A stretch of DNA of 64,000 bases. It comes from an alpha proteobacterium L41A. Its GTDB lineage: Bacteria > Pseudomonadota > Alphaproteobacteria > Caulobacterales > Caulobacteraceae. The translations under genes and the position numbers were made by a program. Below, piece by piece: positions 56,091 through 64,000 of the stretch (the first letter of the stretch is position 1; every line of letters begins with the position of its first letter). The stretch covers positions 1-64,000 of the forward strand of contig AMYY01000003.1 in the NCBI GenBank assembly GCA_000335735.1, read 5' to 3'. Under the pieces are notes generated by a model. It saw only the letters and a program-made list of their open reading frames with translations, made no database searches and was not told where the DNA came from.

Positions 56091-56108
56091 GGAAGGAAGC
56101 GTTGGTCG
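56091..56108 (+). repeat. Right copy of 18-bp direct repeat
   Basis: Same GGAAGGAAGCGTTGGTCG as at 23929-23946, here 29 bases before the DUF3489 start codon. The flanking TGGACTT and CTC are also shared. Confidence 0.7.
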
Positions 56109-56137
56109 CTCCACCGCAACGGTGCGGATGGAGAGAA

Positions 56138-56392
56138 ATGATGAACGAGAACAATGTGAAACCCGCTGGCGAAGCTGCATTGAAGCCCGCGCGCGTCAGC
56201 AAGATCAGCCAGGTGGTCGCGCTTCTGCGCCGCCCCGAAGGCGCGACGGCGGCTCAGATCATGGCGGCGACCGGCTGGCAGGCCCACAGCGTGCGCGGCG
56301 CCATCGCCGGGCAGATTCGCAAGAAGTTGGGCCTGACGGTCGCGACCGAGAAGGTCGAGGGCCTGACCGTCTATCGCATCAGGGCCGCCTGA
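56138..56392 (+). CDS. DUF3489 domain protein
   Basis: An 84-residue protein with the DUF3489 winged-helix-like pattern: KISQVVALLRRPEGATAAQIMAATGWQAHSVRGAIAGQIRKKLGL (limits about 20-65) and VEGLTVYRI at the end. Typically found directly before DUF2924 and a serine recombinase, as here; probably a DNA-binding accessory factor of the element. Its stop overlaps the DUF2924 start (TGATG). Two adjacent ATGs are available. Confidence 0.87.
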   Translation: MMNENNVKPAGEAALKPARVSKISQVVALLRRPEGATAAQIMAATGWQAHSVRGAIAGQIRKKLGLTVATEKVEGLTVYRIRAA

Positions 56393-56805
56393 TGACGGAA
56401 GACACAGTGACCCTGGAAGGCTTGCGGGCGGAGTGGCGGGAGAAGTTCATGACCGCCCCACCCAAGCTCCGATCCCGCGATCTGATGGCGCGGGAAATCG
56501 CCTATCGCGAACAGGTCGCCCGCGAGGGTGGCCTGTCCCGGACGATGGAACAGCGCCTGGCCAAGCTGGCCGAGCGGTTCGCCGAGGACGAGGCTTACCA
56601 GCCGTCCCAAGCTCCGAGGATCAAACCCGGCAGCTGCTTCGTGAAGGACTGGCGAGGCGAACGCCATGAGGTCTGGGTGAAGGAGGAAGGCTTCAACTAC
56701 CGGGGTCGGGATTTCGCCTCCCTCAGTCAGGTCGCCTTCGCCATCACCGGCACCAAGTGGAACGGACCGGCCTTCTTCGGTCAGAGGAAAGCGGGGCGGC
56801 CATGA
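56392..56805 (+). CDS. DUF2924 domain protein
   Basis: A 137-residue DUF2924 protein: LRSRDLMAREIAYREQ, a charged helix, then the conserved end IKPGSCFVKDWRGERHEVWV, GFNYRGRDFASLSQVAFAITGTKWNGPAFFG (limits about 78-130). The family accompanies serine recombinases in alphaproteobacterial islands and has no proven biochemical role. It overlaps both the DUF3489 gene and the recombinase gene. Confidence 0.88.
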   Translation: MTEDTVTLEGLRAEWREKFMTAPPKLRSRDLMAREIAYREQVAREGGLSRTMEQRLAKLAERFAEDEAYQPSQAPRIKPGSCFVKDWRGERHEVWVKEEGFNYRGRDFASLSQVAFAITGTKWNGPAFFGQRKAGRP

Positions 56806-58412
56806 AAGCCCTCCGCTGCGCCATCTACACCCGTAAATCCACCGAGGAGGGGCTGGAACAGGGCTTCAACAGCCTGCACGCCCAGCGGGAGGCCTGCGAG
56901 GCCTATGTCCTGTCCCAGGCCGGCGAGGGCTGGCAGGCCCTACCCAGGGAATATGACGATGGCGGCTATTCCGGCGGCAGCATGGAGCGGCCGGGGCTGA
57001 AGCAACTCATGGCCGACATCGCCAAGGGCGAGATCGACATCGTGGTGGTCTACAAGGTGGACCGCCTGACCCGGTCGCTGCCGGACTTCGCCAAGATGGT
57101 GGAGGCCTTCGACACCAGGGGCGTCAGCTTCGTCTCGGTGACCCAAGCCTTCAACACCACCAACAGCATGGGGCGCCTGACGCTGAACGTGCTGCTGTCC
57201 TTCGCCCAGTTCGAACGGGAGGTCACGGCGGAGCGTATCCGGGACAAGATCGCGGCGTCCAAGGCCAAGGGCATGTGGATGGGCGGGCCGCCGCCGCTGG
57301 GATACGATGGCGTGGACCACAGGCTGATCCCGAACGCCGATGAGGCGCCCACGGTCAGGATGATCTTCGAGAGATACCTCGAACTGCGCTCGGTCCTGGA
57401 ACTGCAGGCCGAACTGAAGCGACAGGGCGTTCGATCCAAGCTCCGGACGACCAAGGCCGGCAAGGTTCGGGGCGGGGCGGTGATCAGTCCCGGCGCCTTG
57501 CGGCTGATCCTGATGAACCCCGTCTACAAGGGCGCGCTCAGGCACAAGGAGAAGCTGGTCGAGGGGGCGCACGAGGCGATCGTGCCTCCCGAGACCTGGG
57601 AGGCTGTGAACGCGGCTTTGACGCGGCGCAGCCAATCACTCGCCGAGGATCGCGCCCGGGGAACCAGCGGCCTACTCTGCGGCATCCTGAAGGATGACCG
57701 GGGTCATACGATGCGGCCGGTCCACACCAAGGGCAAGGCTGGCCAGCGTTACCGGTTTTACTCCTCGGTCGCCCTGGAAAATGGAAGGAAGGACGAGGTC
57801 GGCAGCGTCGGTCGAATCGCCGCCGGGGTGATCGAGGCCTTTGTCGCCAACGGGATCCTACCGGCGCTCGATCCAGCCTGGAGGCTGGACGCCGATCCCG
57901 ACCAGCGACTGAGGAGCGCCGTAACCAGGGTCACCCTCGGCGAGACGCAGGTTCGTATCCTGACGGCCAAGGGGTCGATTCCCAGAGACCGGATGATCCA
58001 GGGCGCTGAACGACAGGAGCGAGCCGATGGCGAGACGGAATGGATCCTGCCCGTGCGGCTGAAGCATCGGCACAACGCCGTACTGATCGAGGCGGAAGGA
58101 CAATCCCCAACGGCGGCCAATCGGATCGATCGCGCCCTGGTCAGGGCCGTCGCCATGGCCAGGCGATGGACGGCCGACCTCAGGACCGGTCGTCATGGAT
58201 CGACCGCCCAACTGGCCAAGGCCGAGAATCTCTGTGTTCGTTATCTCGGCCAGATCCTGCCCCTGGCCTACATGGCGCCGGACCTGGTGGAGCAGATCGT
58301 CGCGGGGCGTCAGCCCCAGGCCCTGTCACTCGGCGCCTTGATCGCCCGCCCCTTCCCGATGGACTGGAACGAGCAGCGCAGGCTGTTCATGGCCATCGGC
58401 GCGGTCGGCTAG
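56802..58412 (+). CDS. Large serine recombinase
   Basis: A 536-residue large serine recombinase. The catalytic domain starts CAIYTRKSTEEGLEQGFNSL with the nucleophile Ser, then VVYKVDRLTRSLPDFAKMV and LLSFAQFEREVTAERIRDKI. The recombinase domain includes RMIFERYLELRSVLELQAELKRQG and MNPVYKGALRHKEKLVEG. The zinc-ribbon-like part is GLLCGILKDDRGHTM, without the usual four Cys. Such enzymes integrate and excise elements at short att sites. It starts at the ATG overlapping the DUF2924 stop and ends the accessory region. Confidence 0.93.
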   Translation: MKALRCAIYTRKSTEEGLEQGFNSLHAQREACEAYVLSQAGEGWQALPREYDDGGYSGGSMERPGLKQLMADIAKGEIDIVVVYKVDRLTRSLPDFAKMVEAFDTRGVSFVSVTQAFNTTNSMGRLTLNVLLSFAQFEREVTAERIRDKIAASKAKGMWMGGPPPLGYDGVDHRLIPNADEAPTVRMIFERYLELRSVLELQAELKRQGVRSKLRTTKAGKVRGGAVISPGALRLILMNPVYKGALRHKEKLVEGAHEAIVPPETWEAVNAALTRRSQSLAEDRARGTSGLLCGILKDDRGHTMRPVHTKGKAGQRYRFYSSVALENGRKDEVGSVGRIAAGVIEAFVANGILPALDPAWRLDADPDQRLRSAVTRVTLGETQVRILTAKGSIPRDRMIQGAERQERADGETEWILPVRLKHRHNAVLIEAEGQSPTAANRIDRALVRAVAMARRWTADLRTGRHGSTAQLAKAENLCVRYLGQILPLAYMAPDLVEQIVAGRQPQALSLGALIARPFPMDWNEQRRLFMAIGAVG

Positions 58413-58446
58413 ACCCGACCCTTCCTCACGATCGGAGACTTAAATC

Positions 58447-58470
58447 CCGCCGCCGGTCCTCCGGCGGCGG
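58447..58470 (+). terminator. GC-rich hairpin after the recombinase gene
   Basis: A perfect 10-base stem CCGCCGCCGG with CCGGCGGCGG around TCCT starts 35 bases after the recombinase stop. It lacks a T-run, so it may be a factor-dependent stop or an RNA-stabilising hairpin. Confidence 0.5.
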
Positions 58471-58637
58471 CCCGGTTCGGGCTAACCTTTCTCCGCGAAC
58501 ACCGGCGGCCAAACCCGGAAGTGGAAATGTGGGCCTGGAGAATGGGGCGGGGAACAGCCGACCAAACCGCGCGGGAATCCTCTCCACGGCGGGATTGGCG
58601 TCCGGGTTAACCGTCTAACTGTCTGAAAAGAGTGGCC

Positions 58638-58678
58638 AGTCTCCCCCTTCCCCGGCTGGCCGGTGAAAGGGGGAGACT
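58638..58678 (-). terminator. Terminator of the tRNA-Ala gene
   Basis: On the minus strand, three bases after the CCA end, AGTCTCCCCCTT pairs with AAGGGGGAGACT around a 17-base loop; downstream comes GGCCACTCTTTTC with a T-run. A similar hairpin lies at 1864-1904. Confidence 0.65.
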
Positions 58679-58681
58679 GAT

Positions 58682-58757
<76 letters not shown>

Positions 58758-59043
58758 GGACCTGTCGGTCTGGATCACCCGGTTCATCTTGCGATGGCCC
58801 CCGGCGAGGCGGCGGAAACTAGGTCAGGCTTTTTCCGCGATCAAGCCCGTTTCGAGATTTATTTTCACCGCGTTCCCAAGGGTGAAAATACGCAGGTTTT
58901 TCAAACCGAAAGGTGTGAAAGGCCTGCTGTCCCGCCGCGTCTCCCTAACGGGAAATGCGGCGGGTGCAACAAGAATCTGAGCCTATCCACAAGCCCCCAA
59001 GAAGACGGGCCTCATGTAGCGCGAAGCGCGATAGGCCCGAAAA

Positions 59044-59505
59044 TCAGTCGTCGTCGCGCGACGGCTTGGCGATCTCGTCGTCGATCGAGTCGTCGTCTTC
59101 GTCTTCGATGAACGGCACGGAGTCGTCATCGTCGTCGGCCAGCAGATCGTCGTCGCCGTCGGTCGAGCCCATGCCGGCTTCTTCCGAGGCGTCAGCCGGG
59201 GAGTCTTCGTCCTCGTCGTCCGGCGTCAGGATCGGCTCGTGGCCTTCTTCGTCGATTTCCGGCGTCTTGACGTCGTCTTCCTCGTCCTCGTCGCCGTCGA
59301 CCTTCTTGTCCGTGACCTGATCGTCCGTGTCCTCATCGTCGGACGGATAACCGGGACGGGCGCGGCGGCTGCGTAGCTTCATCGCCTCTTCGGGATCGAA
59401 GTCGGTTCCGCATTTGGGGCAGTGTGCAGGGCGACGGTTCAGGTCGTAGAACTTCGCCTGGCAGTTGGGGCAGACCTGTTTGGCGCCCAGTTCGGGATTG
59501 GCCAC
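59044..59505 (-). CDS. TIGR02300 family (FYDLN acid) protein
   Basis: A 153-residue protein with an N-terminal zinc ribbon, [22 protein letters not shown], in which FYDLN is the family signature, followed by a very acidic, probably disordered tail (many Asp and Glu). The family is almost confined to Alphaproteobacteria, has unknown function and is usually divergent from aroA, exactly as here. Starts at a GTG (gives [11 protein letters not shown]). Confidence 0.93.
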   Translation of the reverse strand: MANPELGAKQVCPNCQAKFYDLNRRPAHCPKCGTDFDPEEAMKLRSRRARPGYPSDDEDTDDQVTDKKVDGDEDEEDDVKTPEIDEEGHEPILTPDDEDEDSPADASEEAGMGSTDGDDDLLADDDDDSVPFIEDEDDDSIDDEIAKPSRDDD

Positions 59506-59630
59506 GTTTGGATGCTTTCAACGGGTTGAATTCGGGGCGGTCCCTTGCCACCCCTTTGACCCGCTGTCAAAAGCTGTCTTTCGCGCCGCCCGCGCGGCCC
59601 TTCGCACAATACAGCCTGAAGCGGGTGATC

Positions 59631-60950
59631 ATGCCGTCCCAACTGACTTCGCGCCGCGCATCCGCCCTGACCGGAAAGGTCCGCGCTCCGGGCGACAAGT
59701 CGATGTCGCACCGGTCGATGATCCTGGGTGGAATGGCGTCGGGCGTCACCGAGGTCGAGGGTCTCCTTGAGGGCGACGACGTCCTGGCCACCGCCCGCGC
59801 GGTCGAAGCGTTCGGCGCCAAGGTCGAGCGGATCGGTGATGGAAAATGGCGGATCGAGGGGGCGGGCGGCTTTACGACGCCCTCGTCGGTGATCGACTGC
59901 GGCAACGCCGGAACCGGGGTGCGCCTGCTGATGGGCGCGGCGGCCGGCTATCCGCTGACGGCGACCTTCGATGGCGACGGCTCGCTGAGAAAGCGGCCGA
60001 TGAAGCGGGTCACGCGACCGCTGGCCGACATGGGCGCGGCGTTCGACTGGCAGGCGGCCGAGGATCGGCTTCCGGTGGCCCTGACCGGCGGCGCGCTGAA
60101 GGCCGTCGACTATGTGCAGACTGTGGCCTCGGCCCAGGTGAAATCGGCCATCCTGCTGGCGGGGCTGAACGCCGAGGGCGTCACCTCGGTGGTTGAGCCG
60201 GAGAAGAGCCGGGACCACACCGAGCGGATGCTGCGGGCCTTCGGCGCCGAGGTGGGCGTCGAGGGGAGGGGCGAGGGCTGGAAGGTGACGTTGAAGGGCG
60301 GTCAGGCCCTGACCGGGACGGTCGTCGCCGTGCCGGGCGATCCGTCCTCGGCGGCGTTTCCCCTGGCGGCCGGTCTGATCGTGCCGGGGTCTGAGGTCAC
60401 GGTCGAGGGCGTGATGCTGAACCCGCTTCGCACCGGCCTGTTCGACACCTGGATCGAGATGGGCGCCGACCTGACCATCACCAACCGGCGCGAGGCCGGG
60501 GGCGAAGAGGTCGGCGACATCACCGCCCGCCATTCAGCCCTGAAGGGCGTGGTCGTGCCTGAGGATCGCGCCGCCTCGATGATCGACGAATATCCGATCC
60601 TGGCGGCGACGGCGGCCTTTGCGGACGGCGTCACCGTCATGCGTGGCGTGGGCGAGATGCGGGTCAAGGAAAGCGACCGGATTTCGCTGATGGTCGAGGG
60701 GCTGCGCGCCTGCGGCGTTCAGGTCGAGGAGGAGCCGGAAGGCTTCATCGTCACGGGCGCCGGCCAGGGCGGGTCCGTGCGCGGCGGCGGCCTGGTCCAT
60801 ACCGCCCACGATCATCGCATCGCCATGAGCCATCTGGTTCTGGGCCTGGCCGCCGAACAGCCGGTCTCGGTCGACGAGCCTGGCATGATCGCCACCAGCT
60901 TCCCCGGCTTCGTCGAGATGATGAACGGGTTGGGCGGAGATATCGGATGA
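59631..60950 (+). CDS. aroA: 3-phosphoshikimate 1-carboxyvinyltransferase (EPSP synthase)
   Basis: A 439-residue EPSP synthase that joins PEP to shikimate 3-phosphate in the shikimate pathway. Characteristic blocks: [99 protein letters not shown] and RVKESDR. The ATG at 59631 starts [11 protein letters not shown]; the frame upstream is antisense to the TIGR02300 gene. It overlaps cmk by ATGA. Confidence 0.97.
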   Translation: MPSQLTSRRASALTGKVRAPGDKSMSHRSMILGGMASGVTEVEGLLEGDDVLATARAVEAFGAKVERIGDGKWRIEGAGGFTTPSSVIDCGNAGTGVRLLMGAAAGYPLTATFDGDGSLRKRPMKRVTRPLADMGAAFDWQAAEDRLPVALTGGALKAVDYVQTVASAQVKSAILLAGLNAEGVTSVVEPEKSRDHTERMLRAFGAEVGVEGRGEGWKVTLKGGQALTGTVVAVPGDPSSAAFPLAAGLIVPGSEVTVEGVMLNPLRTGLFDTWIEMGADLTITNRREAGGEEVGDITARHSALKGVVVPEDRAASMIDEYPILAATAAFADGVTVMRGVGEMRVKESDRISLMVEGLRACGVQVEEEPEGFIVTGAGQGGSVRGGGLVHTAHDHRIAMSHLVLGLAAEQPVSVDEPGMIATSFPGFVEMMNGLGGDIG

Positions 60951-61591
60951 GCCTGATCATCGCCGTCGACGGACCGGCCGCCTCTGGCAAGGGGACCATC
61001 GCCGCGCGCCTGGCCCAGACCTATGGCCTGCCGCATCTGGATACGGGGCTGCTGTACCGAGCCGTGGGTGCAAAGGTGCTGGCGGACGGCGGATCGCTGG
61101 ATGACGAGGCCGCAGCGACGCAGGCGGCGCGGGGGCTGGATGCGACGGGCCTGTCGGACGATCCGCGCCTGACGACAGGCGAGGCGGGCGAGGCCGCCAG
61201 CCGGGTCGCCAGCTTCGCCGGCGTGCGGGCGGCTCTGCTGGAACTGCAGCAGGCGTTCGCGGCCCAGGCGGGCGGCGCGGTTCTCGACGGACGCGACATC
61301 GGCACGGTGATTGCGCCGAACGCTCAGGCCAAACTGTTCGTCACCGCGACGCCCGAGGTGCGGGCCACGCGCCGCTGGAAGCAGCTGACGGCGCGCGGAT
61401 CGGACATCGCCTTTGACGCCATGCTGGCCGACATCCAGCGCCGCGACGAGCGCGACGCCGGGCGCGGAGCGGCCCCGATGATCCAGGCCGATGACGCGGT
61501 CTTGCTGGATACGACCGATCTGGGTATAGAGGCCGCCTTCGATGCGGCCCGCCGTATCGTCGAGGCGGCGCGCGCGAAACACGGTCTCTGA
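60947..61591 (+). CDS. cmk: Cytidylate kinase
   Basis: A 214-residue (d)CMP kinase using ATP. The P-loop is [19 protein letters not shown], followed by [28 protein letters not shown] (CMP-binding) and the lid [15 protein letters not shown]. The arrangement aroA-cmk-rpsA-ihfB is the standard alphaproteobacterial order. It starts inside the aroA stop. Length is normal. Confidence 0.96.
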   Translation: MSLIIAVDGPAASGKGTIAARLAQTYGLPHLDTGLLYRAVGAKVLADGGSLDDEAAATQAARGLDATGLSDDPRLTTGEAGEAASRVASFAGVRAALLELQQAFAAQAGGAVLDGRDIGTVIAPNAQAKLFVTATPEVRATRRWKQLTARGSDIAFDAMLADIQRRDERDAGRGAAPMIQADDAVLLDTTDLGIEAAFDAARRIVEAARAKHGL

Positions 61592-61788
61592 CCCATTTCG
61601 CAAATCCAACGCTCCCACCCTCGGCCTCCGCGGGCGTTTTGATCGTTCTGAACGGCCTCGCATCCCGACGACTGATTTCATCTTTTCCCATCGCCCCGCG
61701 CGCCGCCTTTCGCTGCGTCAGGGGTCCACCTCGCGCGGGATCGTCCTTCGGTCACGCGCCACAGCCCCACTGGAAACACCAGAGCTTC

Positions 61789-63492
61789 ATGTCTGATACT
61801 CTCAACCCCACGCGCGACGACTTCTCGGCGCTGCTCGACGAACAACTGTCGGGTCGCGACTTCGGCGAAGGCCAAGTCGTCCACGGCCGCGTCGTCGGCA
61901 TCGAAAAAGACATCGTCATCATCGACGTTGGTCTGAAGACCGAAGGCCGCATCGCCATGCGCGAATTCGGCCAAGGCGACGATGGCGCCCTGCCCAAGGT
62001 CGGCGACAACGTCGAGGTTTACCTGGAGCGCGTCGAGAACGCCCTGGGCGAAGCCGTCATCAGCCGCGACAAGGCCCGTCGCGAAGAAGCCTGGACCCGT
62101 CTGGAAGTCGTGTTCGCCGAAGGCCAGCCGGTCAACGGCGCCATCGTCGGTCGCGTCAAGGGCGGCTTCACCGTCGACCTGGGCGGCGCCTCGGCCTTCC
62201 TGCCCGGTTCGCAAGTCGACATCCGTCCGGTCCGCGACGTCGGCCCGCTGATGGGCAAGGAACAACCCTTCGCCATCCTGAAGATGGACCGTCCGCGCGG
62301 CAACATCGTCGTGTCGCGTCGCGCCATCCTGGAAGAAGCCCGCGCCGAACAGCGCACGGAACTGGTCGGTCAGCTGGCCGAGGGTGAAGTCCGCGAAGGC
62401 GTCGTCAAGAACATCACCGACTACGGTGCGTTCGTCGACTTGGGCGGCATCGACGGCCTGCTGCACGTCACCGACATGTCGTGGAAGCGCGTCTCGCACC
62501 CGAGCCAGGTTCTGGCCGTCGGCGACACCGTCAAGGTCCAGATCGTCAAGATCAACCCGGACACCCAGCGTATCTCGCTGGGCATGAAGCAACTGCAGTC
62601 GGACCCCTGGGACGGCGTGGAAGCCAAATATCCGGTCGGCGCCAAGTACACGGGCCGCATCACCAACATCACCGACTACGGCGCCTTCGTGGAGCTGGAA
62701 GCCGGTGTCGAGGGCCTGGTGCACGTCTCGGAAATGTCCTGGACCAAGAAGAACGTCCACCCCGGCAAGATCGTCTCGACCTCGCAGGAAGTCGACGTCG
62801 TGGTTCTGGATGTCGACGCCTCCAAGCGCCGCATCTCGTTGGGCCTGAAGCAGGCTCAGGACAATCCGTGGGACGCCTTCGTCGCCAACAACCCGATCGG
62901 TTCGACCGTCGAGGGCGAAGTCAAGAACGCCACCGAGTTCGGCCTGTTCATCGGCCTGGACAACGACATCGACGGCATGGTGCACCTGTCCGACCTCGAC
63001 TGGTCGGTGTCGGGTGAAGAGGCCATCCAACGCTACCGCAAGGGCGAGATGGTCAAGGCCAAGGTCCTGGACGTCGACGTCGAGAAGGAACGCGTCTCGC
63101 TGGGCATCAAGCAGCTGGGCGGCGATCCGATCGGTGAGGGCGACACCTATCGTCGCGGTCAGCAGATCACCGTCACCGTGACGGCGATCGAGTCGGGCGG
63201 CATCGAGGTCAAGTTCGGTGAAGACGACGCGCCGGTCACGGCCTTCGTTCGCAAGTCGGACCTGTCGCGCGACCGCAACGAGCAACGTCCGGAACGCTTC
63301 GCCGTCGGCGACCGCGTCGACGCCATGATCACCGCCGTGGACAAGGCCTCGCGCCGTGTCTCGGTGTCGATCAAGGCGCTGGAAATGAAGGACGAGCAGG
63401 AAGCCATCGAACAGTTCGGATCGTCCGATTCGGGCGCTTCGCTGGGCGACATCCTGGGCGCCGCGCTGAAGAACGCCGGCACCAAGGACTAA
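61789..63492 (+). CDS. rpsA: 30S ribosomal protein S1
   Basis: A 567-residue S1 protein with six S1 RNA-binding domains. Repeats are visible as VHGRVVGIEKDIVIIDVG, NGAIVGRVKGGFTVDLGG, EGVVKNITDYGAFVDLGGIDGLLHVTDMSW, GRITNITDYGAFVELEAGVEGLVHVSEMSW, EGEVKNATEFGLFIGLDNDIDGMVHLSDLDW and a last diverged one (described in order; each about 70 residues). It binds mRNA leaders for initiation. The 197-base leader after cmk may carry its own promoter and autoregulatory site. The ATG at 61789 gives MSDTLNPTRDDF; codon use is strongly biased to C/G-ending codons as expected for high expression. Confidence 0.97.
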   Translation: MSDTLNPTRDDFSALLDEQLSGRDFGEGQVVHGRVVGIEKDIVIIDVGLKTEGRIAMREFGQGDDGALPKVGDNVEVYLERVENALGEAVISRDKARREEAWTRLEVVFAEGQPVNGAIVGRVKGGFTVDLGGASAFLPGSQVDIRPVRDVGPLMGKEQPFAILKMDRPRGNIVVSRRAILEEARAEQRTELVGQLAEGEVREGVVKNITDYGAFVDLGGIDGLLHVTDMSWKRVSHPSQVLAVGDTVKVQIVKINPDTQRISLGMKQLQSDPWDGVEAKYPVGAKYTGRITNITDYGAFVELEAGVEGLVHVSEMSWTKKNVHPGKIVSTSQEVDVVVLDVDASKRRISLGLKQAQDNPWDAFVANNPIGSTVEGEVKNATEFGLFIGLDNDIDGMVHLSDLDWSVSGEEAIQRYRKGEMVKAKVLDVDVEKERVSLGIKQLGGDPIGEGDTYRRGQQITVTVTAIESGGIEVKFGEDDAPVTAFVRKSDLSRDRNEQRPERFAVGDRVDAMITAVDKASRRVSVSIKALEMKDEQEAIEQFGSSDSGASLGDILGAALKNAGTKD

Positions 63493-63579
63493 GGCTCAAG
63501 CCGAAGGGCATCGCGCCTTTCGGTCGCCTCGCTCAAGCAGCAGAGCGCCGCGCGCTCTGTGGTAGCGACAAAGACTGAG

Positions 63580-63609
63580 GGGCGGCGGGAGCAATCCCGT
63601 CGCCCTTTT
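63580..63609 (+). terminator. Intrinsic terminator after rpsA
   Basis: GGGCGGCGGGA pairs fully (one G-T) with TCCCGTCGCCC around GCAA and is followed by TTTTC. A second hairpin, CAGAGCGC with GCGCTCTG, lies at 63541-63559. Confidence 0.9.
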
Positions 63610-63773
63610 CTCTATCTGACACACTGCTGTGTGCACTTCCGGACATATTTCTTGCGAATGACGCGCATCTTTGTCGGATAAGGGCTTTTTCGAGAGCCGG
63701 TCGGGGGTTAGGGTGTCGCTCTGGATCGACGGCGGGCGAAACGGCCTGTCCAAACGAGCTGGCAGGGGCGCAG

Positions 63774-64000
63774 ATGATCAAGTCCGAACTGATCGAGAAA
63801 CTTGCAGCGGAAAACACACACCTGACTCACGCCGAGGTGGAACGGCTGGTCAATGCGATCCTCAACACCATGACCTCGGCCCTGGCTGACGGCGGCCGGG
63901 TCGAGTTGCGCGGTTTCGGCGCCCTGTCGGTGCGATCGCGCCCGGCGCGCGCGGGTCGCAATCCGCGCACCGGCGAAACCGTCGACGTGCCCGCCAAGGC
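63774..64000 (+). CDS. ihfB: Integration host factor beta subunit, cut by window edge
   Basis: The first 75 residues of an HU/IHF-family DNA-bending protein: [30 protein letters not shown] (limits 1-30), [29 protein letters not shown] with the beta-arm start, and VDVPAKA at the edge. Position after rpsA and the starting [10 protein letters not shown] identify the beta subunit. It bends DNA for recombination, replication and transcription. The start ATG has GGGGCG upstream. About 20-25 C-terminal residues lie outside. Confidence 0.92.
   Translation, partial: MIKSELIEKLAAENTHLTHAEVERLVNAILNTMTSALADGGRVELRGFGALSVRSRPARAGRNPRTGETVDVPAK

Noticed and set aside
61678..63285. 535-codon open frame antisense to rpsA
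   Set aside because: Repetitive Asp/Val-rich product mirrors the S1 repeats; a codon-bias shadow.

Overview
The window is high-GC alphaproteobacterial DNA, most likely Caulobacterales and Brevundimonas-like. The reasons are the right-hand backbone order (FYDLN-type TIGR02300 protein, aroA, cmk, rpsA, ihfB), heavy use of GTG starts and ATGA/GTGA gene overlaps, and the family content. The genus is an inference; no rRNA gene is present.

Left part (1-18 kb): a DEDDh exonuclease running off the edge, DUF1345 and HdeD-type membrane proteins, a CsbD/MipA chimera, a DUF900 lipoprotein hydrolase, a DUF4105 protein and a peroxide-sensing ohr-ohrR pair with a perfect 20-bp palindromic operator. Next is a tightly overlapping four-gene signalling operon on the minus strand (three-receiver hybrid kinase, CheR, CheB, receiver-kinase), then a TetR/FAD-oxidoreductase pair and an HSL-family esterase. 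Relics of IS3, IS481, IS110 and IS5 elements are scattered between them.

Middle part (19-58.4 kb): a mosaic accessory region. It opens with a phage/plasmid-like module (truncated RepB-like fragment, ParB/RepB-like protein, ParB-methyltransferase fusion, DUF5681, large terminase). It closes with DUF3489, DUF2924 and a large serine recombinase. An 18-bp direct repeat occurs just after the terminase gene and just before DUF3489, about 32 kb apart. Cargo between the repeats: a TrxR-like enzyme; clade-II catalase followed at once by GT2, acyl-CoA-dehydrogenase-like, PIG-L and NodS-like genes; an envelope-stress block (DUF3597, OmpA, MscS-like) between two outward-facing IS5/IS427-type copies; a formaldehyde block (FrmR, FrmA, glutathione-independent formaldehyde-dehydrogenase-like enzyme); a UvrA paralogue; small oxidoreductases; and a defence island. 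The defence island holds an McrA-like fragment, an Eco29kI-type endonuclease with its C5-methyltransferase and Vsr, and a type II CBASS (CapV, CD-NTase, Cap2) with a divergent CapW-type WYL regulator and no visible Cap3.

Right part (58.6-64 kb): tRNA-Ala(GGC) with a hairpin terminator, then backbone genes. aroA and cmk overlap, rpsA follows, and a strong intrinsic terminator separates it from ihfB, which is cut by the window edge.

Many genes here are damaged or fused by insertion sequences. The IS5-type ends read TAGGCTCAGG, so an insertion can supply a stop codon to the gene it enters; this is seen after ohrR and the NodS-like gene.
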